NCBI RefSeq assembly: GCF_025024155.1
Contig: NW_026251757.1
Coordinates: 62,001 to 126,000, forward strand
Reading direction: 5' to 3'
Source: Gamsiella multidivaricata
Lineage: Eukaryota; Mortierellomycota; Mortierellomycetes; Mortierellales; Mortierellaceae
Length of the DNA: 64,000 nt
The notes under the pieces were generated by a model. The model saw only the letters and a list, made by a program, of their open reading frames with translations, searched no databases and had not been told where the DNA came from. Each line of letters opens with the position of its first letter. Within the stretch, counting starts at the first letter, position 1. Shown in pieces: positions 33,740 to 49,029 of the stretch. The position numbers were made by a program, and so were the translations under genes.

Positions 33740-35176
33740 TCTTTTCACCGGCGAGTGTAAGGAATGTTTCCAAGTGCCTGCCGGACAAAAAAAAATAAGC
33801 ACGCAGGCTCTCTTCATTTTGGAGGAGAGGTGGTTGTGAGCAGCTTCATAACTGTACACTGCAGGGCATAGGTCCAGGTCAGTGGTATTTTTTCAGCACC
33901 AATCTTTCAATCTGGCATCCATACACCTATTTGATCGAGGAGGACAAGAGTGAGCGACAAGACGACAAGAGTAATGCTTACTAAACTGTTGCTAACTCTA
34001 ACTGAAGTCAACATCCATCTCCCTGGGATCCCGACTTTGTTTCGCACTTATTTTCAATCACTGTTTTTACTGCTTGACCTATGTTATGAAGGGAGTGCTT
34101 TTAAGGTTTTTGCCGTGCTATTCTTCGTGGGCGCAGAGACCTAAGATTGCAATCAAAAGTTAGCACGCGCAAAAGAAATGAACTCATTGGAAGTCTTCCC
34201 GACCTTCTCGGTCCTGTAGTCCATACCCCATCCTCAGTGTCCCAAGTTTCCTCCCCTAAGGCCCTCGTTCTCGTAGTTCACTTTCGTCTAGGTGTCCTTG
34301 GCCTCTCTGATGGTTACCCTATGCTCTTTGAGTATGACAGGAACTGAGGTTGGGCTCGGCGCTTACAAATGGATACGTTTACGCTATGGCACCAGGTATC
34401 GTATATCAGGTACAGGTACTAGGCCCCACAAATGAACAGTGCGGCAGAAGGAAAATATAAATCCAGGCACTGGTTTGTTTTTAGTATGATTTCCCAGCTA
34501 TAATTGAATGACGAACCTGTGTGTTTTGTTCAGCTATTCCTTTTGTTTCTCCTCGGACTAGTGCGGAACTCCTGTGTCCCGTCTTCCTGTCGGTTCTATG
34601 TGTGCCTTGTCAACCCATCTCGCTTCTTTAAATCCTATTGCATTAGTCGGGCGCAACTGTACACGTCGAGAAAAGAATGAGAATGTGGCACTGTAGCCAG
34701 ATCCATACTCCATCGCCTAGTGCCACGAGTACAGGGCGTCAAACAGAAGGAAGGGAAGAGACTCCAAACGACCGCTCTCAATTCATTTTGTTCGTCTTCT
34801 AGGTAATCTATGGTGTTGATGTGGGGTGAGATAGCCTGTTTCACATACAGTTACAGACGGATGCCTTCTTTGCATTCCATGCCGCCTGAGAATCAAGAAC
34901 GATTAGAGTAGGCGATACACTTGTTCATTTTGTTTAAATAAAAGTCAGGTCGGCAACGACTCCCTTTTCTCTTTGCTGTCCTACTCCTCTCGCTCGCTTC
35001 CCCTCCTTCACCCCTCTCTCCCACCGTCTGCCTCTCCTCTCTCCTGCCACTCTTTGCCGTGTCGGCACCCTCACTCTTGATTGACATCAAAAGACTCAGA
35101 CAGTCCCCCGTCCTCCTTCCCTTACACATACTCTCTCTTTCCCCCTCCCTCCCCCTCCCTCCCCCCCATTCCCATC
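33736..35176. other. Intergenic region, no gene seen; pyrimidine-rich leader at 34970-35176
   Basis: The first part has no recognisable gene. Directly before the LPMO ATG there is about 200 bp of almost pure C/T (CTCTCTC, CCCTCCC repeats), a likely leader or core promoter of a strongly expressed secreted protein (inference). Confidence 0.55.
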
Positions 35177-36544
35177 ATGAAGTTCATTGCAACTCTCCTC
35201 GTCCTCGTCTCGTTGATTGCTTCCGCAACCGCCCATATGGCGCTTCTTTACCCAACCCCCCGTGGCGGTTACGGTACTAAGCAGTACAACGGCCGTATTC
35301 ACGTAAGGACGAAGCACCATTCACCACCACTTCAATAGTCCATATCACCTTGCCCGAATTATTTCTCTTAACACTGTACCGTCCACATTCTTGTGCTCCT
35401 GATATGTGGATATGTGGATACAAACTCAGGAGTGCGCTATACTACTTCTATCCTATTCTTTACAGTGCATCCCCTCTCGTAATAACTGCGAACAGAACAT
35501 ACTCTGCTCGAACCTCATTCACCATCAACCGTTGAGTACAATCACGTTAATTAATCAGACCGCCACTGTCTATCTGCCAATAGACCTGGATCGGCTACAA
35601 GGACAAGACCTGGACCCAGCGCTTCCCCTGCGGAGGCTACGCTCCCGGTCCTGTCACTAACATGAAGGCCGGTCAGGTCATCAACGTTCGTTTCTTGGCC
35701 TCATCCATGAAGGCCAAGGACATCAAAACTCAGCCCAAGCCCACTAGCTCCAGCAAGCAGTTCTCACAGGCTCGCCATGGTGGTGGAACGGTAAATGAAC
35801 TTGAAATTTTCTGAAGTATATACATCGTCAATGCATCTAGCGACTAATACAGTTTTGCAAATGTAGTGCGAGTTTTCGCTGTCGTACGATGGTGGAAAGA
35901 CCTTCCGCCTGATTGGCAGATACGCCAAGACTTGCCCTGATGGTAAAGAGACAGGACTTTTTTTTTTCTTCATCCGCAAGAGTTAAGGATACCTTCATTA
36001 GTAGGACCACTTGCTGATCCTGGCATGTCCACTTTGTTTGAGCAGCTTACTACCACTGGCCCGTCAGAATCCCCAAGAACGTCCCTTCGTGCACCACGAA
36101 GAACAAGTGCCTGTTTGTCTGGTCGTAAGTCCACAACCACCTCATTATCTCGCCTCACGTTTCCTCTGTGTCAATCGCCCTTGCTGATCACGAACTTTAC
36201 TGTGCTCCTCCTTTGTCGACTCTCTATTCCAGCTGGACCGCCAATATCCTTGCCCAGTACTACCATAACTGTGCTGATATCCGTCTCACCGGTGTCAAGG
36301 GCGGCAAGCTTCCCAAGAAGGGTATTCAGGTTGTCGACTTCAAGGTAAGAAGCCGTCATCAACATTAACATCGGCTGTATCTGTATCTGCGTCAAGAACA
36401 GGCTTTAATCCCCAGTCTACTGCATTCACTCCTAACTAGCCTTACAAGATGAAGGTCACTGCCAATGGCGATGGCAACAAGCACAAATCTGGCGGTGGCC
36501 CCACCAAGAAGGAGATCAACGACAACATGAACGGCAGATACTAG
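35177..36544 (+). CDS. Secreted AA11-like lytic polysaccharide monooxygenase
   Basis: Six exons, 35177-35302, 35584-35790, 35867-35942, 36046-36124, 36233-36344 and 36440-36544, encode 234 residues. A signal peptide (MKFIATLLVLVSLIASATA) ends just before His20, which would be the N-terminal His of the copper histidine brace. The second brace His is predicted at residue 107 in ARHGGGTC, as in the AHxGGxC motif of AA11 enzymes. FSLSYDGGKTF and the SWTANI...YYHNCADI block, with a possible axial Tyr at about 173, complete the AA11 pattern. AA11 enzymes oxidatively cleave chitin. The C-terminal tail is Lys/Gly-rich and has no carbohydrate-binding module or GPI site. Family is well supported by motif order; chitin as substrate, possibly for cell-wall remodelling, is inferred. 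Confidence 0.82.
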
Positions 36545-36996
36545 AGTTCCCCTCTGCAGTGTCAAGCATGTCGATACCATCGAATCTCCGTGGTTAATGG
36601 TGGAAGTATTTCCATAATTTCAACGGTGTGCTCATGATCTGGCCTCATTTTTTTTTTCTTTTTTTTTCTTATTACGACCACCACCTTTTATTTTTGTATC
36701 TTCGTTCGCGTGTGCTCTTCATCTTATCGAGTTCGCTGATGAGGTGAGAATACACACTGTATTTCTAAACCATTGTTTTTCTTTTCATCAATACGCGTCC
36801 CTGGTTGGATAGTTGAAGCTGAAAGGGAAGAGCAATGTGTCTAGCTGGTGCACAAGTGCTCGAATAAAGGTGTAATAACAAAGTTGGATTGTTCAAAGCG
36901 CCCATACTCCCAAGGTGAAGCATGTAGTGAATGCTGTTAACCAATGCTGCGAAGAGCTCATAAAGTGGATGGTCGCCAGAATTATTGGATATGCTT
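36545..36996. other. Convergent intergenic spacer, no gene seen
   Basis: The 3' flanks of the LPMO (plus) and AFG2 (minus) meet here, with T-rich runs at about 36645-36690. Confidence 0.6.
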
Positions 36997-40299
<3,303 letters not shown>

Positions 40300-40538
40300 G
40301 GTTGCAAAGGTCGTTGGTGATCAGCTTCAATGGTGGTCGGTGCGATCTTTGGCGCACAAAAAATCCTTTCAATTTTAGTGGCGCGAGTAAGAGCTTGGCC
40401 CTTGTAAAGTGAACTGGGTCACCCGGCATAAAACAAAGGCCGCAGACCCTTCAGGGGCAAGACTCGGCCTTTTGACTGTTACACCTCTCAACGGTCTTGC
40501 ACTTCTATCTTATTCGCTTTTTTCATTGCAGCAACATC
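40300..40538. promoter_or_regulatory. Bidirectional promoter of AFG2 and UBE2O
   Basis: Only 239 bp separate the two start codons, so both genes must share this interval. It contains CT-rich sequence towards UBE2O (about 40480-40535) and a GGGTCACCC palindrome-like core near 40417. No TATA box is evident, which suits housekeeping expression. Confidence 0.55.
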
Positions 40539-43500
40539 ATGGCAAAAGAGGACACCCTCATCACAGCCAAGGTCAGTCTGTAGACCGCCCATCTTCCAAT
40601 GCGCCGTCAACAGCACCTACCCTTGTTTCACTCCATTAACACCATTCATTCACTTCTATACTTGTAGGTTTTTTTGGAGGATGCCGTGTATCTGAAGGAC
40701 CAGCCAGAACGGCTTGGCTTGGTCGTTAAAACATGGCACGATTTCGATTCAGGGGAGAGCGACACCGAGGACGAAGATTCTGTAGGTCCTGAAAGTCACC
40801 TATTCCATCTCTGTGCTCAATTGATATGGGAACACCGGCGAAAGTTATTGACCGATTCAATTTGACTTCGCCCCTATGCCTTTTCTAGCTGGAACTTCAA
40901 AAAGTCACTGTCCATTGGGCTGATGGTGCTGCTCCACAGACAGTTCACGAGGACGACCTTGTCGTTGCAGACCGCTCTTTCAGCCATGGTGACGTTGTCA
41001 AGCGTTCTCCGAACGACATCATGTCCGGAACTGTTATCGGCGTCAAGGTCGAGCTGGACCTGGAAAAAGTCTGCCCGCCCATGACTCGATTTTCTGGCAT
41101 CGATGCCACGCACGTTGACTTTGTTCAGCAATTCGTGGTCCACAATCATATCATCTACGATGGTTGGCTTGGAGTGATTGAGGAGGTAAGTAGATGCCAA
41201 GAGAACCCTCGCGGAGGTGCCCATCTTGCATCTCTTTGGTGCGCATCAACGTCCAATTGCTCATATCCGCCTTGCATATTCCAACAATAGGTAAAGGACG
41301 AAGTGACAGTGCTATTCAGTGACAACAGTGTATGTGTAATCAAGGACTCGGATGACTTGGACCTTTGGGACCAGATCCACGACCAGTCCTGCTTCTTTCC
41401 GGATAGACTTGCCCCAGGCCATGTAAGATTGGTGGTCCGCGCTCTGGTATCGTAGTCAATCGATGGTTTTTATTGTACTGGCACTGATGTATTGTATTAT
41501 GTCCATATCGATAACATTAGGCTGTTTGCGGGCCATCGCGTGTGTTCAAGAACGCGGAATTCCTGATTGGGACCTATGCTTCCCAGAAGCATGGATACGT
41601 GCTGAGGACGGAAATCGTCTCCATCACTGTGGACTGGCTCTCATTCAACCCATTGGCACTGGATCAAACACCTGGCGTCGCTCCGCCGCCGAGAGTCCTC
41701 GATGACTTTGAAAATGTTATCGTCTACAAAAGTGTGGAACAGCACTGCACATATGAATTACAGGACCGTGTCAAGATTACGGATCCCGAGACTTTACGAG
41801 GTAAGAAAGAGGAATGGTAGTGGATGGCTATTCATGTAAACGAATGGTACACCTAATCGCTTTTATTACTTTGTTTGCTGTTAGCGCTGGGACTGAAGGA
41901 GTACTGCCCGTATTTGAGTAGCAAACCAAGACGGTTGCAATGCCCCGATAAGACACACAACCACGCGGCCAAATTTGCTACAGAAGAAATGGTACACCTC
42001 GATGTCTGTGTAGTGTCATGAAAGCACGTTTTGAAGCTCTACTTACACACCCAAATGACTCGTTTTTATGATGTTGGCGGTTACAGAAAGTTGTTGGGAC
42101 AAAGACTCGTGTTATCGTGCAGTGGCAGGACCTCTCGATTACAGAAGACGAGCCCTCGACATCCCTGATTCCGTACTTAAATATTGATGATCAAGACGTC
42201 TGGCCATCGGATTATGTCCTATTGAAAACCGGAGAAGTCATGGTGGATCAACCGGGAGGCGTCAACTTTGACAGGAAAAAATCAGATATGCTTGGCATCA
42301 TTCAGTCTGTTAATGCCAAGGAACGCACAGCTCTAATCAAGTGGTTCAGCGAAGAGCGCGATCAAGGGCTTGAGCAGGAAGCAGAGGAGTTTTCGTTGTA
42401 TGAAATCATGTCGCATCCAGACCTCAAATTTACGATGGGCAATATGGTCGTTGTGAGTCGAGAGCGTGAACAGTCGCCATCCTCCGATATCGCGCCCAGA
42501 GCACCAAGCGTTGATGACATTTTATTGCTGGTCGGTCGAGGAAACGAGATATTCAACGAGCTGGTGCAGGAGCGGAGTCGTCGAAGGATGTTATCTTCTA
42601 CCGAGGCTAATGATCCGAGGGCAATCGAGAGACGTGGGAGCGTCCTTCTGGATCGTTATGGAGTTGAAGGAGTCGAAGCATTGGACCGATACCTTTCGGA
42701 GACCAATAAAATGGCGGCGAAGACGGTCTACTGGTTAGTGGACCGAGGTAATCCTCTGAAGCCGCCCGTTCCCAGTGACATTCTGTCCAGCTTGCCAGAG
42801 CATGAGAAGGATCTTGAGACCATTCGCCCACGGCTGAATTGGGTCGGACAAATCTGGAAGGTGTATCAGGATCGCCCCGCAGCACTCATTCGCTTCATGG
42901 ATGGGACGTCGGAGGAAATTCCTGTCGGAAGGATTATGGTCGTAGACGACGAGGATGATGATGACGAAGATGAGGAGGAGGATGCGGATGACGAAGAGTT
43001 TGAAGAATACGACTTTGACCACGACAGTACTGAGGAAGTCTCCTCCGACGACAGCTGGGAAACGGATTCCGAGGCAGAGAATGAATCAGTGGAAGATACC
43101 GAAGATCAGAAAGCGCCCAAAGAAACCGAAGACAAGGAAGATTTGGCCCATGCTAAAGTGGGGGCATCGCCGGAAACTATCGAGCCTGTGGATCCAAAGA
43201 CGACAGTCGGGGATCAGGAGTCAATTTCAGAACCTGAAATCCAGGATCCTTTGCCTGAACCCGAAGATATCGCATCGATTGGCCAGAATTCTCCAGCAAA
43301 TTTGGCACGCTCAGCGCAGGAGCACCGTGACTGGAAGAGTTTTGCGGTTTTAGATGCGACACCTGCCGATCATCACTTCTTAAACCATCGCCATGATATT
43401 CAACAGAGCGATAGGGCATGGATCAAGCGCATCGCCAAGGAGCATGCCATTCTCTCATCATCCCTCCCAGACGGAATCCGTGTTAGAGCGTTCGAGGACC

Positions 43501-44679
43501 GGATGGACTTACTGCGGGTCTTGATTCAGGGGCCCGATCATACCCCTTATCGCAACGCATTGTTCCTGTTTGACTTCAAGTTGACCAGCCATTTCCCGAG
43601 TCAGGTAAGTCCTTGAGGTCCCGGTAGCTCTTATGGTGGCTCATTCCGGGGTGATACAGCTTACTGATTTATCATTGTCTTTTCTGTGTCTTTAGCCTCC
43701 GGTTGCCTTCTTCCATTCTTGGACAGGAGGCATCGGAAGAATCAATCCAAATTTGTATGAAGGTAGGAAGTATCCCTAATGTAGAATCTCGGTGTTGCAA
43801 GCATGCAGGGTTCTTAACATTGTTTTCTCTTTATTGTCACAAACTAGATGGCAATGTGTGCCTGAGTCTTTTGAACACATGGCATGGTAAGGATCAGACA
43901 GAGACATGGACTCCCAGTTCCAGCATTCTACAGGTAAAGCCCCAATGCGACTCAATCGACTATGCGCGGTGCACTGAACTTTTGACCCTGAACTCTGGAT
44001 ATTTAATTTGGTCCACAATAGCTGCTGATCTCCTTACAAGGCCTTGTGCTTGTTCCTAACCCATACTATAACGAAGCTGGGTAAGTTTTATCGAATGGCA
44101 CTTTGAATGTACGCAGACAGTGTTCTCATTTACTAATCATTCGATCTATTTGGCGAGATAGGTTCGAAAAATTTGTTGGGACGCAAGAAGCTGCTCGGAA
44201 CTCGGAGCTCTACAACGAAAAGGTCTATCTCTTGTCTTTGAAGGTATGATGCGGATCTCATATAATTGAATATGATGTATGATCCTATCTTTGATAGCAA
44301 TTGCGGCGACCTCATGAATTCTGACGATCCCTGTTTTCCTCTGTTGTGTCATTTATAGACCATCCAAACCATTTTGAACAACCCTCCATCACCCTTCCAG
44401 AAGGAGGTCCGACACTTTTATTTCGACGAACAGAAACTGGAGCACACAGTGATTGAAGGACTGGAACTAATTGCTCGGTCGGAAGCGGCTGCTGAAACCG
44501 AGAATATGGACAGTAATAAGAATCAGAACAATACTAGCAATAGCATTATTAATACTACGCCGGACAATGACCCGACTTTTGAAGCAGAGCCAGGTCTTGT
44601 GATCAAAAGGATTAGCAAAGGAGCTCTCAAGATGCTCAAGAAGCACATCGACACTCTCAGTCTTTCTCTCGAGGAGTAA
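40539..44679 (+). CDS. UBE2O: UBE2O-like E2/E3 hybrid ubiquitin-conjugating enzyme
   Basis: Twelve exons: 40539-40571, 40668-40781, 40889-41185, 41291-41422, 41521-41800, 41885-41991, 42087-43604, 43696-43762, 43848-43933, 44022-44080, 44162-44243 and 44359-44679, encoding 1031 residues. The N-terminal ~600 residues contain several SH3-like/tudor-type beta modules (VTVHWADGA, TVLFSDNS, VIVQWQD, ALIRFMDG), as in human UBE2O conserved regions. An acidic stretch follows (from about residue 608, DDDDEDEEEDADDEE). The C-terminal UBC fold starts near residue 720; GGIGRINPNLYED and DGNVCLSLLNTW place the catalytic Cys at about 854. UBE2O acts without a separate E3 and, in animals, ubiquitinates orphan ribosomal and other basic proteins through acidic and CR regions. 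The role is carried over by homology. Confidence 0.93.
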
Positions 44680-44683
44680 TAAA
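44678..44683 (+). terminator. Polyadenylation signal AATAAA (UBE2O)
   Basis: AATAAA overlaps the UBE2O stop codon; another usable A-rich signal was not seen nearby. Confidence 0.35.
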
Positions 44684-44990
44684 GTATTAGCTACACGTGA
44701 CACCAACGTCTATAAATACTGTAGTCATCGCTCTGATTCAAAAATGTTCTTCTTTCATCCTTCTTTGTTCATCAGTGCCTTCTTTGAGAAACTGTTACAA
44801 GAAGACCAGCGGCAGCCCTCTCCAGCGTTTTTCTTTGTTTATTCTTTGACAACTTCACTGTCTGTCTAGTTCATACCAAGAGAAGGGGAAAAGAATCAAC
44901 CACCACATTTGCAATCCATTACCACATCAGCCAGGCGCCAGTTGTTGCCTCACTTTCCTGTTCTTTTTTTTCCATTCCATACACTATATA
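44680..44990. other. UBE2O-TFIIB intergenic spacer, no gene seen
   Basis: About 310 bp with CT-rich sequence towards the TFIIB start and the TATA-like element described separately. Confidence 0.6.
44984..44990 (+). promoter_or_regulatory. TATA-like element touching the TFIIB start codon
   Basis: CTATATAATGG places a TATATAA-like string directly against the proposed ATG at 44991. A TATA box would have to lie upstream of transcription start, so it either drives a shorter transcript or is simply A/T-rich leader. The frame has a second ATG at codon 4. Confidence 0.3.
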
Positions 44991-46304
44991 ATGGCAACCA
45001 TGGCAGCTCCGTCCTCCGCTCCGAAGGTTGTCGATCTTAACATTCAGCTGATGTGCCCAGGTGAGTACAGACCAGCGGCTATGAAATGATCTCACCTTGA
45101 TCTCTTTTTCCGTAAAAGGGTTGATACAGGATGCCACTGAAGGGACTAAAAAAAAGAATACCATGCAATAAATGGGCGGAAGAAAGCATGTTCAATGTAA
45201 TATGTTCCTTGTGTCTATTCACTTGTGCTGAGTTATCGCGGTGTCATGAACTGACTCTTCTCTGTGTACTGCTTGTGTGCTCTACGTTGTTTGTCTCTGG
45301 TTCCTCAGACTGTAAAGTGGTCCCGCCCAACATCTCGGAGGAGTTTTCGTCCGGTGACCTTGTGTGCGCTGACTGCGGATTGGTACTGGGAGATCGTATC
45401 GTCGACACCCGCTCGGAATGGCGTACATTCGCAAATGATGAGGGCGACGACCCGTCCCGTGTCGGTTCCGCAGCAAATCCGCTGTTGAACGGCCCGCAGC
45501 TCGACACAGTGATCTCGCAGCGAGACGGCGGCTCTGGAACAGCCCGAGAGTTGAACAGGACCCATGGCAGAGTTACAGCAGTCAAGGGTGAACGCAACTT
45601 GCTTCAGGCCTACAAGGATATCTCTGCAATGTGCGATGCCATTGGGCTTCCCAAACTCATTGGTAAAGTCTATAAATGCATGTGTAGTCAAAAAGCGAAT
45701 AGGAAAGTGCCGGTAATGGAGACTCATCATTCATATTTGGCTTACATGATCAATAGTGGATATTGCAAAACAGCTGTTCAAGCGTGTTGAGGACGAAAAG
45801 ATGTTGAAGGGCAAACCGAACGAGAGCATTATTGCGGCGTGCATCTTCATTGCCTGTCGTCAGGAGGGTGTGCCCCGTACCTTTAAGGAGATCTGCACCC
45901 TTACACAGGTGCCCAAGAAGGAGATTGGCCGATGCTTCAAGGCACTCAACATTGCGTTCCATGAGACTAAGGTTCAGACGATGACATCGGAGGATCTGAT
46001 GGCTCGTTTCTGCTCCAACCTTAATCTGCCCATGGAGGTTCAGAAGGCGGCTGTGGACTTGACAAAGAAGGCCAAGGAAGTCGGAACACTTGCGGGCAAG
46101 TCTCCAGTCTCGATCGCTGCTGCCTGTATCTACATGTCCTGCAACCTCTTCAGCCAGGCCCGATCAACAAAGGACATCAGCGTTGTTTGCGGTGTCTCTG
46201 AAGTGACGATCAAGAACGCCTACAAGCACCTGTACGCCGAGCGGGCCAAATTGGTGAATGAGAAACTGACGGCGAAACGTATCGAGGCCCTTCCTCCCCC
46301 TTAA
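44991..46304 (+). CDS. SUA7: Transcription initiation factor IIB (TFIIB)
   Basis: Three exons, 44991-45060, 45309-45662 and 45757-46304, encode 323 residues, the usual TFIIB length. The N-terminal zinc ribbon uses C22-x2-C25 and C43-x2-C46; intron 1 splits the first Cys pair. The B-reader/linker region contains SEWRTFANDEGDDPSRVG, the most conserved TFIIB block. Two cyclin folds follow: the first with KPNESIIAACIFIACRQEGVPRTFKEI, the second with GKSPVSIAAACIYMSCNLF and SEVTIKNAYKHLY. TFIIB bridges TBP-DNA and RNA polymerase II and helps set the start site. Identity is not in doubt. Confidence 0.97.
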
Positions 46305-46749
46305 AGGAACTACTTTTGCGGCATCTTTCTCTCTCCTGCGTCGCAACCACCGTTATGAGCATCTCTTCGATCCATTGCTTGATATATATCATTAACCGAG
46401 AAAGCGTTAGCGTAACCTTTGCCTCTCCTTGAGCTTCAATAGAACGCGCCTCTGCATGCTTTTTTTTTTTTTTTTATTCTTTTATTATTTTTTTTTTTTT
46501 TTTTTTTTTTATGGTCTTGCGTTGCTTCTGCATTCTACCTCGAATGCAGCTTCTGCTGATCGAAGAGGAAAATAAACACGAGATGTTATGTCTCCGCACA
46601 ATGTTTAGAGCTATATTGGCATGAATTCTGTAGGTCACTGTCAGACAAAGCACATCGAGAAATAGCGCGGCTATTTACATTTTACAGAAGGTTATTGTGT
46701 TTTGCTTTCTTACCTTTGAATCACCTACTCCTTCATTTCGCCTGGCAGA
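46305..46749. other. TFIIB-AKR spacer with a 50-bp T-rich tract
   Basis: A nearly pure T tract with two short interruptions covers about 46460-46510, following the TFIIB stop. No gene seen. Confidence 0.6.
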
Positions 46750-47981
46750 ATGAGCAACCAAGACCACATGAATGTCATTCTCGGGTAGGCATAGAGCATT
46801 CACTGAGCTTCGCATCGCCTGCCTTGTTGAAAACGATCGATATTAGTTCTAGTTGGCTGTTCTAATACGCTTGACCGCTGCGCATTTTTGTATCTATATA
46901 TGCAGCTGTATGACCTTTGGGTCTACAGGAGGCGGAGCCCGCGTCAAGACGAACGAGGCCGCCACTGAGATCATCTCGGCCTTCCGAAAGTACGGCCACA
47001 CAGCCCTGGACACCGCACGGATCTACACGGATGGACATACCGAGGAAATGATGGGCCAACTCGACCTCGAAGGCCTCACGATCGACACCAAATGTTTTCC
47101 GTTACAGCTCGGTGGTCTGCGTCCCGAAAGAGTCAAGGAGTCACTGCAGGAATCCCTGGACGCACTCAAGAAGGACAAGGTCCATGTCTTTTATCTGCAC
47201 GCCCCTGACTATGCGACACCGATTGAGCAGACTCTCGAGGCCGTGAATGAGCTGTATGAGCAGGGCAAGTTTGAAATATTTGGTCTCTCGAATTACTCGG
47301 CCTGGGCGGTGACGCAGATCTATTATCTGTGTAAGATCAAGGGCTACGTACTGCCGACGGTGTACCAGGGCATGTACAACGCGTTGACGAGAAGCATTGA
47401 GCCGGAGCTGTTTGCTTGTTTGGACGAACTGAACATCAGGTTCCATGCATACAATCCTCTCTGCGGAGGTGTCCTCACGGGTGCTTACACCTATCAGGGT
47501 GAGGTTGAGGAAGGATCGCGTTTTGATCCTAAAGCCAAGCAGGGCGCTCGGTAGGCACATAACGCTTTGTATCCACCCTTGTTCTTCATGTTGACCGCAT
47601 CCGTTAAAACTTATTTTGCTAATTATGGACCGTTTTCTGCGATTTGGCTGCACACCTAGGTATCGCGAGCGCTACTGGAAGAAAGAGTACTTTGAGGCGG
47701 TCGAGGTGCTAAAGAAGGCATGCGAGCCGCATGGACTCGATTTGGTCCAGGTTGCATTCGACTGGTTGCAGTTCCACTCCAAGATGCATGTTGCACGCGG
47801 GGATGGCATCATCATCGGGGCGTCGTCATTGAAGCACACGGTTCAGAATCTGGATGCACTGAAAAATGGAGAGCCGCTTCCGCAGGAGGTACTGGAGGCG
47901 GTCGATCGGTGCTGGGATATCACACGTGAAAGCTCGGCGCCGTATTTCAGAACCAAGGAGCAGATGATGGGGCCCAGATAA
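46750..47981 (+). CDS. AKR7-type aldo-keto reductase
   Basis: Three exons, 46750-46784, 46906-47550 and 47660-47981, encode 333 residues. The short first exon encodes MSNQDHMNVILG, joined in frame to CMTFGS. The aldo-keto tetrad is visible: Asp47 and Tyr52 in ALDTARIYTDG, Lys74 in DTKCF, His110 in FYLHAPD. The NADPH-binding end has GIIIGASSLKHTVQNL. YNPLCGGVLTGAY and YQGMYNALTR are typical of AKR7, whose animal members reduce aflatoxin dialdehyde and succinic semialdehyde. A cytosolic detoxifying or metabolic reductase is likely; the natural substrate is not evident. Confidence 0.93.
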
Positions 47982-48026
47982 AGAGTCGTTAAGCAGTTGT
48001 GCGATCGTTTTCTGAGAATAGAACCA

Positions 48027-48032
48027 AATAAA
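48027..48032 (+). terminator. Polyadenylation signal AATAAA (aldo-keto reductase)
   Basis: AATAAA lies 46 bp after the stop codon. Confidence 0.5.
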
Positions 48033-48896
48033 GAGAAAAGGTGAATGCTATCCTTTCACAACTCTACTGGAAGCGCAAGGTGATGAAGACCACCAGAATC
48101 GGTCTAAAGACCCTCAAGACGTCTCTGACTGCAACCATGCTGCTCTCCAACACAACTATCTCCGCTACTTCATCTGATGTCACGCATGGACGCCTCCGAA
48201 TGCACCCCCCTCAAGGCTATCCTTCACATCCAGTTGTATTTATCCTGATGCCGAGGAGATATCGACTGCGCGTAAATAGCGGGCCCAGGACGCGTAATTG
48301 GTGCTGAAGAAAAAATGAACCCTGAATAACTGCATTGTATCATACTCACTTATATCAGGGTCGTACGTAACGCCGATCCTCCATCTTCTAATGCAAGATG
48401 CGTGCCTGCATTGAAGAGTACTGCAAATTACGCGCGCTCCTTGATTCCGTCATGATGATCTGAACGAACTTTAAAATAAACTGTTGTCCTTGGGAGCTGA
48501 GCCGGTGCCCCGTTTTCTTGGGATCGCCGGTCGTCTTTGCATCCAATACATTCATAGGCTTGCTGCTGCGGTAACAAGCAGTGTTGTCTGGTGTTTGTCC
48601 CAATGGATCGTTGTGTGCAACCGATGAAGCTAGTTTATTTTATTTGAGCAAAGGAATGCTGTGTTCTCCACATATTGCCGTTGATGATGTCGTGGATACT
48701 GTTGATGCTGGTAGTGCGCCCCTTTGCTCATGCTAACCCCACATAGAACAGAGAAGAGAATGCAACGCAGCGTCTTTTTTCCAAGGGGCACCGACTCCCT
48801 CTCGCGTAAAAAAAAAAGTGATTGTCGTGGTATGATGTCAAGATGACTATGATATGATGATGCTAGACACACACAGCCATTCCCTGGACTCCACCA

Positions 48897-48904
48897 TATA
48901 TAAG
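48897..48904 (+). promoter_or_regulatory. TATA box of the LEA-like gene
   Basis: TATATAAG lies 126 bp before the ATG, followed by a C/A-rich leader (ACCAACTC, CAACAACAACAAC) without upstream ATGs. A clear TATA box plus unstructured leader suggests an inducible, well-translated gene (inference). Confidence 0.6.
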
Positions 48905-49029
48905 GGAGATCGGATCCTTTCCTTTCTTCTTCATTCAACTCAACGATCCTCTTCTAAGCAACCACACTCAACCAACTCTACCCAACAACAACAACAAAAA
49001 CCCCTTCAACAAATAACACATTTACAACC

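Larger units (their letters stand above)
47982..49029. other. Intergenic region, no gene seen
   Basis: About 1 kb containing the aldo-keto reductase 3' flank and the LEA-like gene promoter. Short frames on either strand look random. Confidence 0.55.

Noticed and set aside
46460..46510. Long T-tract as an RNA polymerase III terminator or retroposon tail
   Set aside because: No Pol III gene precedes it and no target-site duplication or reverse-transcriptase sequence flanks it; simple repeat after TFIIB is the plainer reading.
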